Shown: positions 45,099-54,713, numbered from the stretch's first letter. The stretch: DNA of 64,000 bases from Jiangella asiatica (GCF_004349065.1 NZ_SMKZ01000005.1:1-64000), one strand, 5' to 3'. The notes: generated by a model from the letters alone, not told the origin. Made by a program: numbers and translations.

Positions 45099-45995
45099 GT
45101 GCGCGTCGCCGTCTCCGGCTCCACCGGATTCCTCGGCACGGCCCTGTGCGCCTCGCTGGCCGCCGACGGGCACGAGCTCGTGCGCCTGGTCCGCCGTCCC
45201 GCGGCCGCACCGGACGAAGCGGAGTGGGACCCCGAAAAGGGCATCGTGCCGCTGGCCCGGCTCGCCGACGTCGAGGCTGTCGTCCACCTGGGCGGCGCCA
45301 ACGTCGGTGCCCGGCGATGGACGCGCCGGTACAAACAGCTGCTGCACCACAGCCGGGTCCGATCGACGGCGGTGCTGGCCGCCGCGCTGACGGGGCTGGC
45401 GACTCGTCCGCGGGTGTTCGTGTCCGGGTCGGCGTCGGGCTTCTACGGACCTGACCGCGGCCACGACTTCCTTGACGAGGACGACCTGCCCGGCGACGGC
45501 TTCCTGGCCCGGCTGAGCCAGGACTGGGAGCAGGCGGCGGCGCCGGCGCGGGCGGCGGACATCGCCGTGTGCCACCCGCGGTTCGGCACCGTCATGGGGC
45601 CGGGTGGCGGCGCCCTGGGCCCGATGCTCCCGCTGTTCCGGCTCGGGCTCGGCGGCGCGTTCGGCGACGGCGAGCAGTTCTGGAGCCCGGTCTCCCTGCA
45701 CGATGCCGTCCGGGCGCTACGCTTCATGATCGAGGAGCACGGCTGCGTCGGACCTTACAACGTCACCGCGCCCGAGCCCGTGAGCAACGGCGAGTTCACC
45801 CGTCTGCTCGCCGCCGAGCTCCGCCGGCCGCGGCTGCTGCCGGTCCCGGGGTTCGCCCTGCGCATCGCGGTCGGCGAGGCCGCCGGAGAGCTGCTGGGCA
45901 GCCTGCGCATCCTGCCGACCCGGCTGACCGAGGCCGGGTTCACCTTCGACCACCCCGACGCCCGGTCGATCATCGCTGCCGCCGTGCGCGGCTGA
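45099..45995 (+). CDS. TIGR01777 family epimerase (SDR)
   Basis: The protein has 298 residues. RVAVSGSTGFLGTALCASLAADGHELVRLVRRP is the Rossmann motif; VVHLGGANVGARRWT and VFVSGSASGFYGP (Ser/Tyr region) are signature segments of TIGR01777, known as SulA/YfcH-like. Substrate unknown. It is often next to sucB and lipoate genes in actinobacteria, as here. GTG start at 45099. Confidence 0.9.
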   Translation: MRVAVSGSTGFLGTALCASLAADGHELVRLVRRPAAAPDEAEWDPEKGIVPLARLADVEAVVHLGGANVGARRWTRRYKQLLHHSRVRSTAVLAAALTGLATRPRVFVSGSASGFYGPDRGHDFLDEDDLPGDGFLARLSQDWEQAAAPARAADIAVCHPRFGTVMGPGGGALGPMLPLFRLGLGGAFGDGEQFWSPVSLHDAVRALRFMIEEHGCVGPYNVTAPEPVSNGEFTRLLAAELRRPRLLPVPGFALRIAVGEAAGELLGSLRILPTRLTEAGFTFDHPDARSIIAAAVRG

Positions 45996-46148
45996 CGCAG
46001 CACCGCCGACGCCACCGCCTTGGTGGCCGACCCCGGGACGCCGTCCCCCGGCTGCCCTATCGTCCGGCCGTCACCGGACGGAGTCGACCTATGGCGGCAT
46101 CGTCAGGGCGACGGCCGGGAGTCTGGGACGGTTCCCGGCCCTTGCTGT

Positions 46149-46192
46149 GCCTCGTGATCATCGATGTCGTGGATCGTTGATGATCACGAGGC
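46149..46192. terminator. GATCATC-type hairpin between convergent genes
   Basis: GCCTCGTGATCATC (46149-46162) pairs perfectly with 46179-46192, loop 16 nt. It sits between the epimerase gene and the pseudokinase gene, which converge. Likely a bidirectional terminator and one of the GATCA hairpin set. Confidence 0.7.
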
Positions 46193-46272
46193 GTACCGGT
46201 GGTGCCGGTGAGCGCGTGTTGGGCGTGAGTCACGTCCTGGGGTGAGTCGCGCCGAGCCTCGATGGGCGCGGA

Positions 46273-48222
46273 TCAGCCGAAACGCCAGGACGAGGTGCCG
46301 TCCTCGTTGGCGACGGCGACCAGCTCGGCCTCCCAGGGCTCGTCGCCGGTGCCGTCGATGTCCTGCACGACCTCGCCGTCGTCGTCGACGAGCTGATAGT
46401 CGGGGATGCGCTGAGTGATCTGTACCGTCGCGCGACCGCCGTCTAGGCTGACCAGCTCGGCGTTGACCACCTCGAACGCGAGCCCTTCGGTGTGGACGCC
46501 GGCGTCGGCGTACTCCTGCAGGAGCTCGGCGTCCTCGGCCAGGACCGGGTTGCTCGGCGCGTGCACCTGACACAGCAGCTCGGCGTCGCCCTCCTCGAAC
46601 GCCTGGGCGCGCAGCGAGTACAGGCGCTGCACCTCCTGCGTCCAGTCGGCGACGGTGGGCGGCGGCGTGGTCGGCGCCGGCTGCGGCCCGCCGCACAGAT
46701 CGGTGGAGGCGTTGGCGTCCGTGGGGCTGGAGCCGGTGCCCGGCCCCGTCGTCAGGTCGTCCTCACCGAAGACGCGCATGCCCACCAGGACCGCCCCGGC
46801 CGCCAGCAGCAGCACCACCAGGGCACTCGCGATCCAGATGCCGTCGATGCGGCGGCGCTTGCCCTCGCGCTGCTCGGGCCCGTCGTCGCCGTGGCGGCGG
46901 CCGCGGCGCGCCTCGCGAGCGACCGGCACGGCCTCGCCGCCACCGGCATCGCGGCCGCCGCCAGCGTCACCACGGCCAGTGTCAGCGCCACCTGCACCAG
47001 CACCGGCCACACCCGCACCGCTGGGACGGCGGCCGCGGCGGCGCTCGGACGGCGGGACCGGCGCTTCGGCATCGCGAGCGCCGGCGGGCGCCGCCTCCGG
47101 CTGCGGCTCGCCGCCGCGGGCACGCCGTCCGCGCCGAGACGTCGGGATCGGGCCGGTCGGGGCGGTCGGGCTCACTCCCCCGCCGGCACCGCCGGCCGCG
47201 GCCCCCATGGCGCCACCGGTCATCGGGCCACCAGCCGCCGCCGGATCGGCACCCGGCCCCACGCCCGGTCCAGCAGCCGGGCCCGCGCCCGGCGCCGCGC
47301 CCGCGGCACCTGGGCCACCCGGGCCACCGGGCTCCTGGTCGCCGGCGTCCTCCGCGCGGCGGCGCGCTCGCCGGCCGGCCGACGTGGACCGGCGCATGTA
47401 GGCGGCGATGTCGTCGTCGGCCGGTGCGTCGAGGACCGGCCGCAGGGACCCCGTCGTCGTCGCGTGCCCTTCCTCCAGGACCAGCTCGACCGGCACGGGG
47501 TCGGCGACGGCGAAAAACGCGTTGCCGACCGCGGAAGCGGTCGGCCGCCGGTGCGGCAGCGGGTCCAGCGCACTGGCCAGCAGGGCCTGCGCGGCCGGTG
47601 CGACGCCAGGCAGCGACAGCCGGGACGCGGGCAGGTAGCCGGTGAGTGCGACGACGGCCGCGGTGACCAGGCCGTGCACGTCGGCCGGCGGACCCGGCGG
47701 CTGGCCGGCCTGCACCTCGGGCGGGACCGGCCGGGCATGCTGGCCGGTGCGCAGGGGCACGCCGGCCTGGATGAGGCCCACACCGGCCACCATGGGCCGG
47801 CCGTCGAGGCTGAAGACGATGTCGTCCAGCGTGAGGTCGCCGTGGATCAGCCCGCGGCGGTGCAGCTCGGTCAGGCCCTCGGCGACCGGGGCGCACGCCG
47901 TCACGACCTCGCCGGCCGGCAGCACGCCGCGCGCGCCGATGATGCCGGCCAGGCTGCCGCCCTCGGCCGCACCCAGCACGACGACGACTCCGGCCGGGCC
48001 GTCGACGACGTCATGGAACGTGATCACGTGCGGGTGGTCGACGGCACGCAGCGAGTGGGCTGCCATCCGCAGCCGGTCGCGTACCTGAGGACCGACCTGG
48101 CCCACGAGACGAAGGGTCACCTGCCGGCCCGTCGCGTCCTCTCGAGCGAGGACCATGCTCGACGCGTCGGAGCCGAGCCGGCGGGTGACGGTATAGCCCG
48201 CGGGCGCCTCGTGACCCTGCAT
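46273..48222 (-). CDS. Membrane-anchored pseudokinase with extracellular domain
   Basis: The protein has 649 residues. The N-terminal ~270 residues have a serine/threonine kinase fold but lack key residues: the glycine loop is GSDASS, Arg38 stands where the ATP-binding Lys would be (VTLRLV), the HRD motif is H127-G128-D129 followed by LTLDD instead of LKPxN, and DFG is replaced by AGVG (146-149). An Ala/Gly/Pro-rich linker (~270-455) follows, then one membrane segment (~462-486) and an extracellular ~160-residue domain with two or three Cys. It may bind a regulatory protein instead of phosphorylating, as the MviN pseudokinase domain does in mycobacteria. Partner unknown. Confidence 0.85.
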   Translation of the reverse strand: MQGHEAPAGYTVTRRLGSDASSMVLAREDATGRQVTLRLVGQVGPQVRDRLRMAAHSLRAVDHPHVITFHDVVDGPAGVVVVLGAAEGGSLAGIIGARGVLPAGEVVTACAPVAEGLTELHRRGLIHGDLTLDDIVFSLDGRPMVAGVGLIQAGVPLRTGQHARPVPPEVQAGQPPGPPADVHGLVTAAVVALTGYLPASRLSLPGVAPAAQALLASALDPLPHRRPTASAVGNAFFAVADPVPVELVLEEGHATTTGSLRPVLDAPADDDIAAYMRRSTSAGRRARRRAEDAGDQEPGGPGGPGAAGAAPGAGPAAGPGVGPGADPAAAGGPMTGGAMGAAAGGAGGGVSPTAPTGPIPTSRRGRRARGGEPQPEAAPAGARDAEAPVPPSERRRGRRPSGAGVAGAGAGGADTGRGDAGGGRDAGGGEAVPVAREARRGRRHGDDGPEQREGKRRRIDGIWIASALVVLLLAAGAVLVGMRVFGEDDLTTGPGTGSSPTDANASTDLCGGPQPAPTTPPPTVADWTQEVQRLYSLRAQAFEEGDAELLCQVHAPSNPVLAEDAELLQEYADAGVHTEGLAFEVVNAELVSLDGGRATVQITQRIPDYQLVDDDGEVVQDIDGTGDEPWEAELVAVANEDGTSSWRFG

Positions 48223-48315
48223 CGGGCCATGGTGTCAAACCTCGGGCCGGGATGCCTCATCGGCCGCCCTACAAGTTCTCTCCACGACGCGTGCCGGTCG
48301 CAGGCCGCCGGTGAC

Positions 48316-48321
48316 TACGAT
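48316..48321 (+). promoter_or_regulatory. -10 hexamer of leaderless promoter for the VTT gene
   Basis: TACGAT lies 7 nt before the ATG at 48329, with no ribosome binding site in between. Confidence 0.6.
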
Positions 48322-48328
48322 GCCGGCC

Positions 48329-48850
48329 ATGGACGGGGTCACGCCATTCGCCGCCCCCGAGAGCCCGTTCGGCCTGCCTCTGTGGCTCGGCATCGCCGTC
48401 ATGTTCGGCATCGTGGTCGCCCGGGCGCAGGCCACGTACTGGGTCGGCCGCGCCGCTGGGGCCGGCATCACGCGGTCGCGCTGGGGCGAGCGCATCGGCC
48501 GCGCGCGCCTGGAGCGGGCCGAGCGGTTCGTCGCCCGGTACGGTCCGGCGGCGGTCACGCTCTCGTTCCTGACCGTCGGCGTCCAGACCGCCGTCAACGC
48601 CGTCGCCGGCGGCACCCGGATGCCGTTCGGCCGTTACCTCGTGGCCATGCTGCTGGGCTCGGCCATGTGGGCGGTCATCTGGACGGTCGGCGGCCTCGGC
48701 GTCATCTGGGGCGGTATCCGGCTCGCGTCGGCGTCACCGTGGGCCGCGGCCGCGGTCGTCGCGGCGGCGCTGGTGGCGGCCGGGCTCGTGGTCGCCGTCG
48801 TGCGTCGGCGTCGTCAGAGCAAGCTCATCCACGACGAGGAGGTCCGATGA
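48329..48850 (+). CDS. VTT/DedA-like membrane protein
   Basis: The protein has 173 residues with several hydrophobic stretches (LWLGIAVMFGIVVARAQ; YGPAAVTLSFLTVGVQTAVN; MPFGRYLVAMLLGSAMW; WAAAAVVAAALVAAGLVV) and an arrangement like the SNARE-associated/VTT fold, with YWVGRAAG in the first loop. DedA proteins flip or carry lipid carriers across the membrane. The ATG at 48329 is preferred because a -10 hexamer stands 7 nt before it. The stop overlaps the next gene by 4 bp. Confidence 0.8.
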   Translation: MDGVTPFAAPESPFGLPLWLGIAVMFGIVVARAQATYWVGRAAGAGITRSRWGERIGRARLERAERFVARYGPAAVTLSFLTVGVQTAVNAVAGGTRMPFGRYLVAMLLGSAMWAVIWTVGGLGVIWGGIRLASASPWAAAAVVAAALVAAGLVVAVVRRRRQSKLIHDEEVR

Positions 48851-49566
48851 CCCCGACGACGCCGACGATCCTCGCGACCAGCGGCGGCTTCACGCAGAAC
48901 GCGCACGGAGTCACCGTCCCCGACGGGCTGGCCCGGCTTGCGCTGCGGCTGACCGGGGCGGACCGGCCGAAGCTGTGCTTCGTCGCGACGGCCTCCGGCG
49001 ACTCGGTCATCTACATCCAGGCCATCTACGCCGCGTTCGCCGGCTGGCCCGTCGACGTGTCGCACCTGGCGCTGTTCTCCATGCCCAACGTCGACGACCT
49101 GCGCAAGCACGTGCTGGGCCAGGACGTGCTGTGGGTGGGCGGCGGCTCGGTCGCCGGGCTGCTGGCGATGTGGCGCCTGCACGGCCTGGACGAGGTGATG
49201 CGCGAGGCCTGGGAGGCCGGGGTCGTGCTGGCCGGGGTGTCGGCCGGCTCCATCTGCTGGCACGTCGGCGGCACCACGGACTCCTTCGGCCCGCGGCTGC
49301 GGCCGGTCACCGACGGGCTCGGGCTGCTGCCGTTCGGCAACGGCGTGCACTACGACGCCGAGGAGGAGCGCCGACCGCTGCTGCACGAGCTGGTCGCGGC
49401 CGGCACGCTGCCCGCGTCGTACGCCACCGACGACGGCGCCGGCCTGCTGTACCGCGGCACCGAACTGGCCGGGGTGTACGCCGAGACCGAGGGCGCGCGG
49501 GCCTATCTGGTCGAGGCGGCCGGCGGGCAGGTCGTGGAGACGGCGCTGTCCGCCGAGCGCCTCTGA
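48847..49566 (+). CDS. Peptidase E-like serine hydrolase (S51)
   Basis: The protein has 239 residues. The nucleophile elbow is GVSAGSICWHVGG, with LWVGGGSVAGLLAMW and the C-terminal helical part. Characterised members cleave Asp-dipeptides or cyanophycin fragments. The ATG at 48847 overlaps the stop of the VTT gene (ATGA), so the two are translationally coupled. Confidence 0.9.
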   Translation: MTPTTPTILATSGGFTQNAHGVTVPDGLARLALRLTGADRPKLCFVATASGDSVIYIQAIYAAFAGWPVDVSHLALFSMPNVDDLRKHVLGQDVLWVGGGSVAGLLAMWRLHGLDEVMREAWEAGVVLAGVSAGSICWHVGGTTDSFGPRLRPVTDGLGLLPFGNGVHYDAEEERRPLLHELVAAGTLPASYATDDGAGLLYRGTELAGVYAETEGARAYLVEAAGGQVVETALSAERL

Positions 49567-49596
49567 ACCGTCAGCGTCCGGCGGGCAGCGGCCGGC

Positions 49597-51462
49597 TCAG
49601 CGTTCGTGCGGCGGGTTCTCGTAGCGCGGCCGGCCGGCGGCGTCGACGTCGTCGGCATGGCGGTGCCGGCCGCCCGGGCCGCCGCGAGCGTGCCGCGCGC
49701 CGTCGTCGTCGGGGCGTCCGTCGCCGTCGGGTGGCCGGTCGCCGTTGCCGGCAGGGCTGGCACCCGACACCCGCAGGTGGAAGTCGCCGTCGTAGCGCTC
49801 AATGCCGTAGCTGACCGCCTGCTCGACCGCCTCGACGCCGCGGTCCTCCCGCAGCATCATCGGGTCGGTCCGCAGGTCCTTGGCGAGCGCGACACAGATG
49901 CCGACCATCACCAGCATGAACGGCGCACCGGCCAGGATGGTGATGTTCTCCAGCCCTTCCAGCGCCGTGGCGCCGCCCTCGCCGATCATCAGCATGATCG
50001 CCGCGACGGCGCCCATGAGCATGCCCCAGAAGATCACCACCCGTTTGGACGGCGCGATCGAGCCGCGCTGCGAGAGCGAGCCGGTGACGATGGACGCCGC
50101 GTCGGCGCCGGAGACGAAGAAGATCGCGACCAGCACCATGACCAGGACGCTGGCGATGGTCGTCAGCGGCAGCTGTTGCAGCACCGAGAACAGCTGTTCC
50201 TCCTGGCCCGTCGGATTCTCTGCGGTACCCACCAGGTCGACGCCGCCGCGCTGCAGGTCGATGGCGGTGCCGCCGAAGATGCAGAACCACACCACGCTGA
50301 CCGCGCTGGGCACCAGCAGGACCCCGACGGCGAACTGCCGGATGGTGCGGCCGCGGCTGATGCGGGCGATGAACATGCCGACGAACGGCGTCCACGACAT
50401 CCACCAGGCCCAGTAGAAGATGGTCCAGCCCGAGACCCATGCCTGCATGGCCTCGCCGCCGGCGGCCTCGGTCCGCGCGGCCATCTCGGCCAGGTCGGCG
50501 AAGTAGTTGCCGATGGCGGTCGGCAGCAGGTTGAGCACGAAGACGGTGGGCCCGGCGACGAACACGAAGAACGCCAGCACCGCCGCCAGCACCATGTTCG
50601 TGTTCGACAGCCACTGGATGCCGCGCTCGATGCCGGACACGGCCGAGGCCACGAACGCGAACGTCAGGACCGCGATGATGGCCACCAGCAGTCCGGTGCT
50701 GACGTCGTTCAGCCAGCCGACCTCCTGCAGGCCGCTGCCGATCTGCAGCGCGCCGAGACCCAGCGACGCGGCCGTACCGAAGACCGTTGCGAAGATCGCG
50801 AAGATGTTGATCGCCTTGCCGAAGCCGCCCTCGATCCGCCGCCGGCCCAGCAGGGGCGTGAACACCGAGCTGATGAGCTGGCTGCGGCCACGCCGGAAGG
50901 TGCCGTAGGCGATGGCCAGGCCGACCACCGAGTAGATGGCCCACGGGTGCAGAGTCCAGTGGAACAGGGTGGTCGCCATGGCGGTGTTCATCGCCTCGAC
51001 GCTGCCCGGGTCGCCGGTGCCCGGCGGCGGGTCGGTGGCGAAGAACGTCAACGGCTCGTTGACGCCGAAGAACATCAGGCCGATTCCCATCCCGGCGCTG
51101 AACATCATGGCGACCCACGACGACGTGCGGAACTCCGGCAGCTCCTCGTCGGCACCCAGGGGGATTCGGCCATACCGGCTGAACGCGGCCCAAAGGATGA
51201 ACACGACGAAACCGCTCGCCGTCAACGCGAAGGCCCACCCGACGTTGTGGGTGACCCACTCCAGGGCATCCGACGCGGCGCTCGCGAGCGAGTCGGTGTT
51301 GACGAAACCCCAGGTCACGAACGCCAGGACGAGAGCACCGGCGACCCCGAACACGACCTTGTCGGTGGGGCGTCTCTCCTCCGCGGCGACCGTCACACCG
51401 CCGCGATCATCCGAGTCACCGGACGAGTCAGATTCGTTGATCACATTTCGTTCGACTGTCAC
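49597..51462 (-). CDS. BCCT family transporter (glycine betaine/choline type)
   Basis: The protein has 621 residues and 12 membrane segments. AGMGIGLMFFGVNEPLTFF holds the sodium- and substrate-site helix of BetP-like proteins, and YWAWWMSWTPFVGMFIARISRGRTIRQF is the BCCT signature. The C-terminal ~60 residues are hydrophilic and charged; in BetP this tail senses K+ and osmotic stress. The start is uncertain: GTG 51462, 51444 or 51504 are in frame; a palindrome at 51471-51489 argues against the longest. Confidence 0.9.
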   Translation of the reverse strand: MTVERNVINESDSSGDSDDRGGVTVAAEERRPTDKVVFGVAGALVLAFVTWGFVNTDSLASAASDALEWVTHNVGWAFALTASGFVVFILWAAFSRYGRIPLGADEELPEFRTSSWVAMMFSAGMGIGLMFFGVNEPLTFFATDPPPGTGDPGSVEAMNTAMATTLFHWTLHPWAIYSVVGLAIAYGTFRRGRSQLISSVFTPLLGRRRIEGGFGKAINIFAIFATVFGTAASLGLGALQIGSGLQEVGWLNDVSTGLLVAIIAVLTFAFVASAVSGIERGIQWLSNTNMVLAAVLAFFVFVAGPTVFVLNLLPTAIGNYFADLAEMAARTEAAGGEAMQAWVSGWTIFYWAWWMSWTPFVGMFIARISRGRTIRQFAVGVLLVPSAVSVVWFCIFGGTAIDLQRGGVDLVGTAENPTGQEEQLFSVLQQLPLTTIASVLVMVLVAIFFVSGADAASIVTGSLSQRGSIAPSKRVVIFWGMLMGAVAAIMLMIGEGGATALEGLENITILAGAPFMLVMVGICVALAKDLRTDPMMLREDRGVEAVEQAVSYGIERYDGDFHLRVSGASPAGNGDRPPDGDGRPDDDGARHARGGPGGRHRHADDVDAAGRPRYENPPHER

Positions 51463-51470
51463 ATGGAATC

Positions 51471-51489
51471 GGCGCCCGAATCGGGCGCC
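51471..51489. promoter_or_regulatory. 19-bp palindrome at the BCCT transporter 5' end
   Basis: GGCGCCCGA and TCGGGCGCC separated by one base. It lies between an AGGAGG stretch and the first plausible start codon of the transporter, in the divergent gap to lipB. It could be an operator or an mRNA hairpin that hides the ribosome binding site. Confidence 0.45.
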
Positions 51490-51621
51490 CCCTCCTCTCG
51501 TCACCCACAGAATGTCCCGTTCAACGTAGCGGTCGGCGCCTTCCCGGATGCGTCGTACCCTGAAGTCCGGCGCCTCACCGGTGCGCCCGCCCAGGTGACA
51601 CGGGGGTCTTGCGCCGTGGGC

Positions 51622-51627
51622 GTAGGC
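51622..51627 (+). promoter_or_regulatory. -10 hexamer of leaderless promoter for lipB
   Basis: TAGGCT lies 8 nt before the GTG at 51636. Confidence 0.6.
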
Positions 51628-51635
51628 TGGTGCCC

Positions 51636-52334
51636 GTGATCGGCGCAGATACGAGCAATCGGCAGTTCACCCGGACATCCGGCGGCCTGCGCGTCGTCCG
51701 GTACGAGGGCCTGGTTCCCTACCAGGAGGCCTGGGCGGAGCAGCGGCGGCTGCACGCCGCGCGGCTGGCAGGCGACGAGCCCGACACCGTCATGCTGCTC
51801 GAGCACGAACCGGTGTACACCGCGGGCAAACGCACCGCCCCGGAGGACCGGCCCCTGCTCGACGCCGGCGCGCCGGTCATCGACGTCGACCGCGGCGGCA
51901 AGATCACCTGGCACGGTCCCGGCCAGATCGTTGGCTACCCGATCGTGGCGCTGCCCGAGCCCTACGACGTCGTCGCCTACGTCCGCCGCGTCGAGCAGAT
52001 CATGATCGACGTGTGCCGCGAGTTCGGTGTCGACGGCGTCCGCGTCGAGACCGCCGGCCGCAGCGGCGTGTGGGTCCAGCCCGGCGACGGCAGCTCCGAC
52101 CGCAAGATCGGCGCCGTCGGCCTGCGAGTCGCCCGCGGCGTCACCATGCACGGCTTCTCGCTCAACTGCGACAACGACCTCGGCTGGTACGACCGCATCG
52201 TCCCGTGCGGCATCACCGACGCCGCCACCACCACGCTGTCGAAGGAGACCGGCCGCCGCATCACCGTCGGCGAGGTGCTGCCGTATGTCGAACGTCACCT
52301 CGACGTCGTGCTCGCGCCGGATTCGCGCGCGTAG
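51636..52334 (+). CDS. lipB: Lipoyl(octanoyl) transferase
   Basis: The protein has 232 residues. [12 protein letters not shown] is the N-terminal motif; [11 protein letters not shown] and [11 protein letters not shown] are conserved; the catalytic Lys is in [11 protein letters not shown] and the Cys in [13 protein letters not shown]. It moves octanoate from acyl carrier protein to the lipoyl domains of E2 and the H protein. The GTG at 51636 is chosen because a TAGGCT -10 hexamer precedes it by 8 nt. lipA follows after 9 bp. Confidence 0.96.
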   Translation: MIGADTSNRQFTRTSGGLRVVRYEGLVPYQEAWAEQRRLHAARLAGDEPDTVMLLEHEPVYTAGKRTAPEDRPLLDAGAPVIDVDRGGKITWHGPGQIVGYPIVALPEPYDVVAYVRRVEQIMIDVCREFGVDGVRVETAGRSGVWVQPGDGSSDRKIGAVGLRVARGVTMHGFSLNCDNDLGWYDRIVPCGITDAATTTLSKETGRRITVGEVLPYVERHLDVVLAPDSRA

Positions 52335-52337
52335 GCT
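52332..52337 (+). promoter_or_regulatory. -10 hexamer of leaderless promoter for lipA
   Basis: TAGGCT overlaps the lipB stop and ends 6 nt before the GTG at 52344, so lipA can have its own leaderless transcript in addition to read-through. Confidence 0.55.
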
Positions 52338-52343
52338 GACAGG

Positions 52344-53273
52344 GTGACTGTCGCGCCGGAGGGACGTCGGCTGTTGCGCCTCGAGGTGCGCAACGCCGAG
52401 ACGCCCATCGAGAAGAAGCCGTCCTGGATCAAGACGAAGGCCTCGATGGGGCCTGAGTACCGGGAGCTGCAGTCGCTGGTCAAACGCGAGGGTCTGCACA
52501 CGGTCTGCCAAGAGGCCGGTTGTCCCAACATCTTCGAGTGCTGGGAGGACCGCGAGGCGACGTTCCTCATCGGCGGCGACCACTGCACGCGACGGTGCGA
52601 CTTCTGCCTCATCGACACCGGTAAGCCCGATGACCTCGATCGCGACGAGCCGCGCCGGGTCGCCGAGTCCGTACAGGCGATGGGGCTGCGCTACGCCACC
52701 GTCACCGGCGTCACCCGCGACGACCTCCCCGACGAGGGTGCCTGGCTCTACGCCGAGACCATCCGCGAGATCCACCGCATCAACCCCAACACCGGGGTCG
52801 AGATCCTGACGCCGGACTTCTCCGGCAAGGCCGACCTGCTGCGCCAGGTGTTCGACGCCCGGCCCGAGGTGTTCGCGCACAATGTCGAGACGGTGCCGCG
52901 CATCTTCAAGCGCATCCGCCCGGCGTTCCGGTACGAACGCTCCCTCGACGTCATCACCATGGCCCGCGACGCCGGCATGATCACCAAGTCCAACCTGATC
53001 CTCGGCATGGGCGAGACCCGCGAGGAGATCTCGCAGGCCCTCACCGACCTGCACGAGGCCGGCTGCGACCTGATCACGATCACCCAATATCTCAGGCCCT
53101 CGGTCCGCCACCACCCCATCGAGCGGTGGGTCAAGCCCGAGGAGTTCGTGGAGCTGCGCGACGAGGCCGAAGTCATCGGGTTCGCCGGGGTCATGTCCGG
53201 GCCGCTGGTGCGTTCGTCGTACCGGGCCGGCCGGCTGTACCGGCAGGCCATGGAAGCCCGCGCCACCCGCTGA
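52344..53273 (+). CDS. lipA: Lipoyl synthase
   Basis: The protein has 309 residues. Auxiliary 4Fe-4S cluster motif [12 protein letters not shown], radical-SAM motif CTRRCDFC, and the C-terminal RSSY (VRSSYRAG) that ligates the auxiliary cluster. It inserts two sulfur atoms into octanoyl groups placed by LipB. Products are needed for the E2 and GcvT systems encoded in this window. Confidence 0.97.
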   Translation: MTVAPEGRRLLRLEVRNAETPIEKKPSWIKTKASMGPEYRELQSLVKREGLHTVCQEAGCPNIFECWEDREATFLIGGDHCTRRCDFCLIDTGKPDDLDRDEPRRVAESVQAMGLRYATVTGVTRDDLPDEGAWLYAETIREIHRINPNTGVEILTPDFSGKADLLRQVFDARPEVFAHNVETVPRIFKRIRPAFRYERSLDVITMARDAGMITKSNLILGMGETREEISQALTDLHEAGCDLITITQYLRPSVRHHPIERWVKPEEFVELRDEAEVIGFAGVMSGPLVRSSYRAGRLYRQAMEARATR

Positions 53274-53340
53274 CGGCCCCACGGTCCGTCACGCGCGCCA
53301 TCACGCCACCACCCGTTCCGCTTGCCGCTAGCACCCACTC

Positions 53341-53414
53341 CCGTTGATCTTGGAGTGAGGGGAAATCGCGGTCTGAAACGCCTGAGAGATTCCCCCTCAC
53401 TCCAAGATCAACGG
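53341..53414. repeat. Long hairpin with GTTGATC ends
   Basis: Left arm 53341-53364 (CCGTTGATCTTGGAGTGAGG then GGAA) pairs with 53390-53414, with one extra G. The 74-bp element lies after lipA and before the DUF4191 gene. It may end lipA transcription. It shares the GTTGATC core with the other hairpins. Confidence 0.75.
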
Positions 53415-53462
53415 GGACGGAGCGGGCGGGGCACCCGTTCGGATCAGCGGGGCGCCAGGCAG

Positions 53463-53468
53463 TACCCT
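53463..53468 (+). promoter_or_regulatory. -10 hexamer of leaderless promoter for the DUF4191 gene
   Basis: TACCCT lies 7 nt before the ATG at 53476. Confidence 0.6.
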
Positions 53469-53475
53469 TCTCTGC

Positions 53476-54180
53476 ATGGCACGCAACGACGAGCAGCAAG
53501 GGTCTGACGAGAAGACCGGGCGCATCGCCCAGATCAAGCAGACCTACCGGATGGCGCGGCGCTCCGACCGGTGGATCGGCTGGATCACCCTCGGCATCCT
53601 GCTCGGCGTCATCGCGCTCGCCGTCGTGGTGGGCATGCTGCTCGGGCCGTTGTGGCTGTGGATCATCGTCGGCCTGCCGATCGCGCTGCTGGCCTCGGCC
53701 ATCGTGTTCGGGCGACGGGCCGAGCGCGCTGCCTACTCACAGATCGAGGGGCAGCCCGGCGCGGCCGCGGCCGCCCTCGGCACGCTGCGCCGCGGCTGGG
53801 ACGTCACCCCGATGGTCGGCGCCAACCGCTACCAGGACGTCGTCCACCGCGCGGTCGGCCGGCCCGGCATCGTGCTCATCGGCGAGGGCAGCGCGGCCGG
53901 CCGCGTCGCGAACCTGCTGGCGCAGGAGAAGAAGCGGCACAACCGCGTCGCGCCGGAGATGCCGGTCATCGAGATCATCGTGGGCCGCGAGGACGACCAG
54001 GTTCCTCTCCCCCAGCTCACCCGCAAGTTGGGCAAGCTGCCCAAGAACATCCGGCCGGCCGAGGTCACCGAGCTGCGTCAGCGCCTGCGCGCGTTGAGCA
54101 TCTCGCCCATCGGCATCCCGAAGGGCCCGCTGCCCAAGGGCGCCCGGCTGCCCAAGGGGACACAGCTTCCCGGCCGCTGA
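53476..54180 (+). CDS. DUF4191 membrane protein
   Basis: The protein has 234 residues with two membrane segments near the N-terminus (WITLGILLGVIALAVVVGMLL and LWLWIIVGLPIALLASAIVFG), a conserved cytoplasmic part and a C-terminal (P/L)KGxx-rich tail. The family is actinobacterial and usually found next to lipA, as here. Function unknown. Confidence 0.9.
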   Translation: MARNDEQQGSDEKTGRIAQIKQTYRMARRSDRWIGWITLGILLGVIALAVVVGMLLGPLWLWIIVGLPIALLASAIVFGRRAERAAYSQIEGQPGAAAAALGTLRRGWDVTPMVGANRYQDVVHRAVGRPGIVLIGEGSAAGRVANLLAQEKKRHNRVAPEMPVIEIIVGREDDQVPLPQLTRKLGKLPKNIRPAEVTELRQRLRALSISPIGIPKGPLPKGARLPKGTQLPGR

Positions 54181-54210
54181 GCCAGCCTCGACCGCCCTGG
54201 CCGCCGAGCG

Positions 54211-54630
54211 TCAGGCGGCGTTGACGACGACGGTGTTCGACGCCAGATCATGGAGGCCGCGGCCGTCGCGGGTGAACACCAGCGGCGGGATGATCAGCGC
54301 GATCATCAGCGTGCGCACCGCGGCGATCAGCAGGTTGATCCGGCGGCCGCCGAGGTGGGCCACCCGCAGCCCCACCAGGAGCTGCCCGAGACTGCCGCCG
54401 GCCAGCACCGTCGTCACCACCACCTGCACGTACCAGCAGATGAGCGGCACCCACACCAGCCCGCTGCTGGCATCCCAGACCTCGCCGCCCCCTGTGACGA
54501 CGAACGCGATGAGGTTGGCGGCCAGCCAGTCCAGGAACAGCGCGGCGATACGGCGGGGCCAGCTGCCGGGCGACCCGGGACCGTGCGCGGGCAGCGTCAC
54601 CTCGGTGGAAGGCGGTTGGTCGGAGCTCAC
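54211..54630 (-). CDS. RDD family membrane protein
   Basis: The protein has 139 residues with three hydrophobic segments and the RDD signature residues in PRRIAALFLDWLAANLIAF and the later LGQLLVGLRV stretch. Function of the family is unknown; some members are Na+/H+ antiporters. It lies convergent with the DUF4191 gene and divergent from glnA. Confidence 0.88.
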   Translation of the reverse strand: MSSDQPPSTEVTLPAHGPGSPGSWPRRIAALFLDWLAANLIAFVVTGGGEVWDASSGLVWVPLICWYVQVVVTTVLAGGSLGQLLVGLRVAHLGGRRINLLIAAVRTLMIALIIPPLVFTRDGRGLHDLASNTVVVNAA

Positions 54631-54713
54631 GTGCCGAGCCTAGAGCGTGCGGCCCGCCGCGCCTGCGCCGCACCCGGGTCGCCGTCGCCTACATTCGGGG
54701 TCTGAGCACGGAC

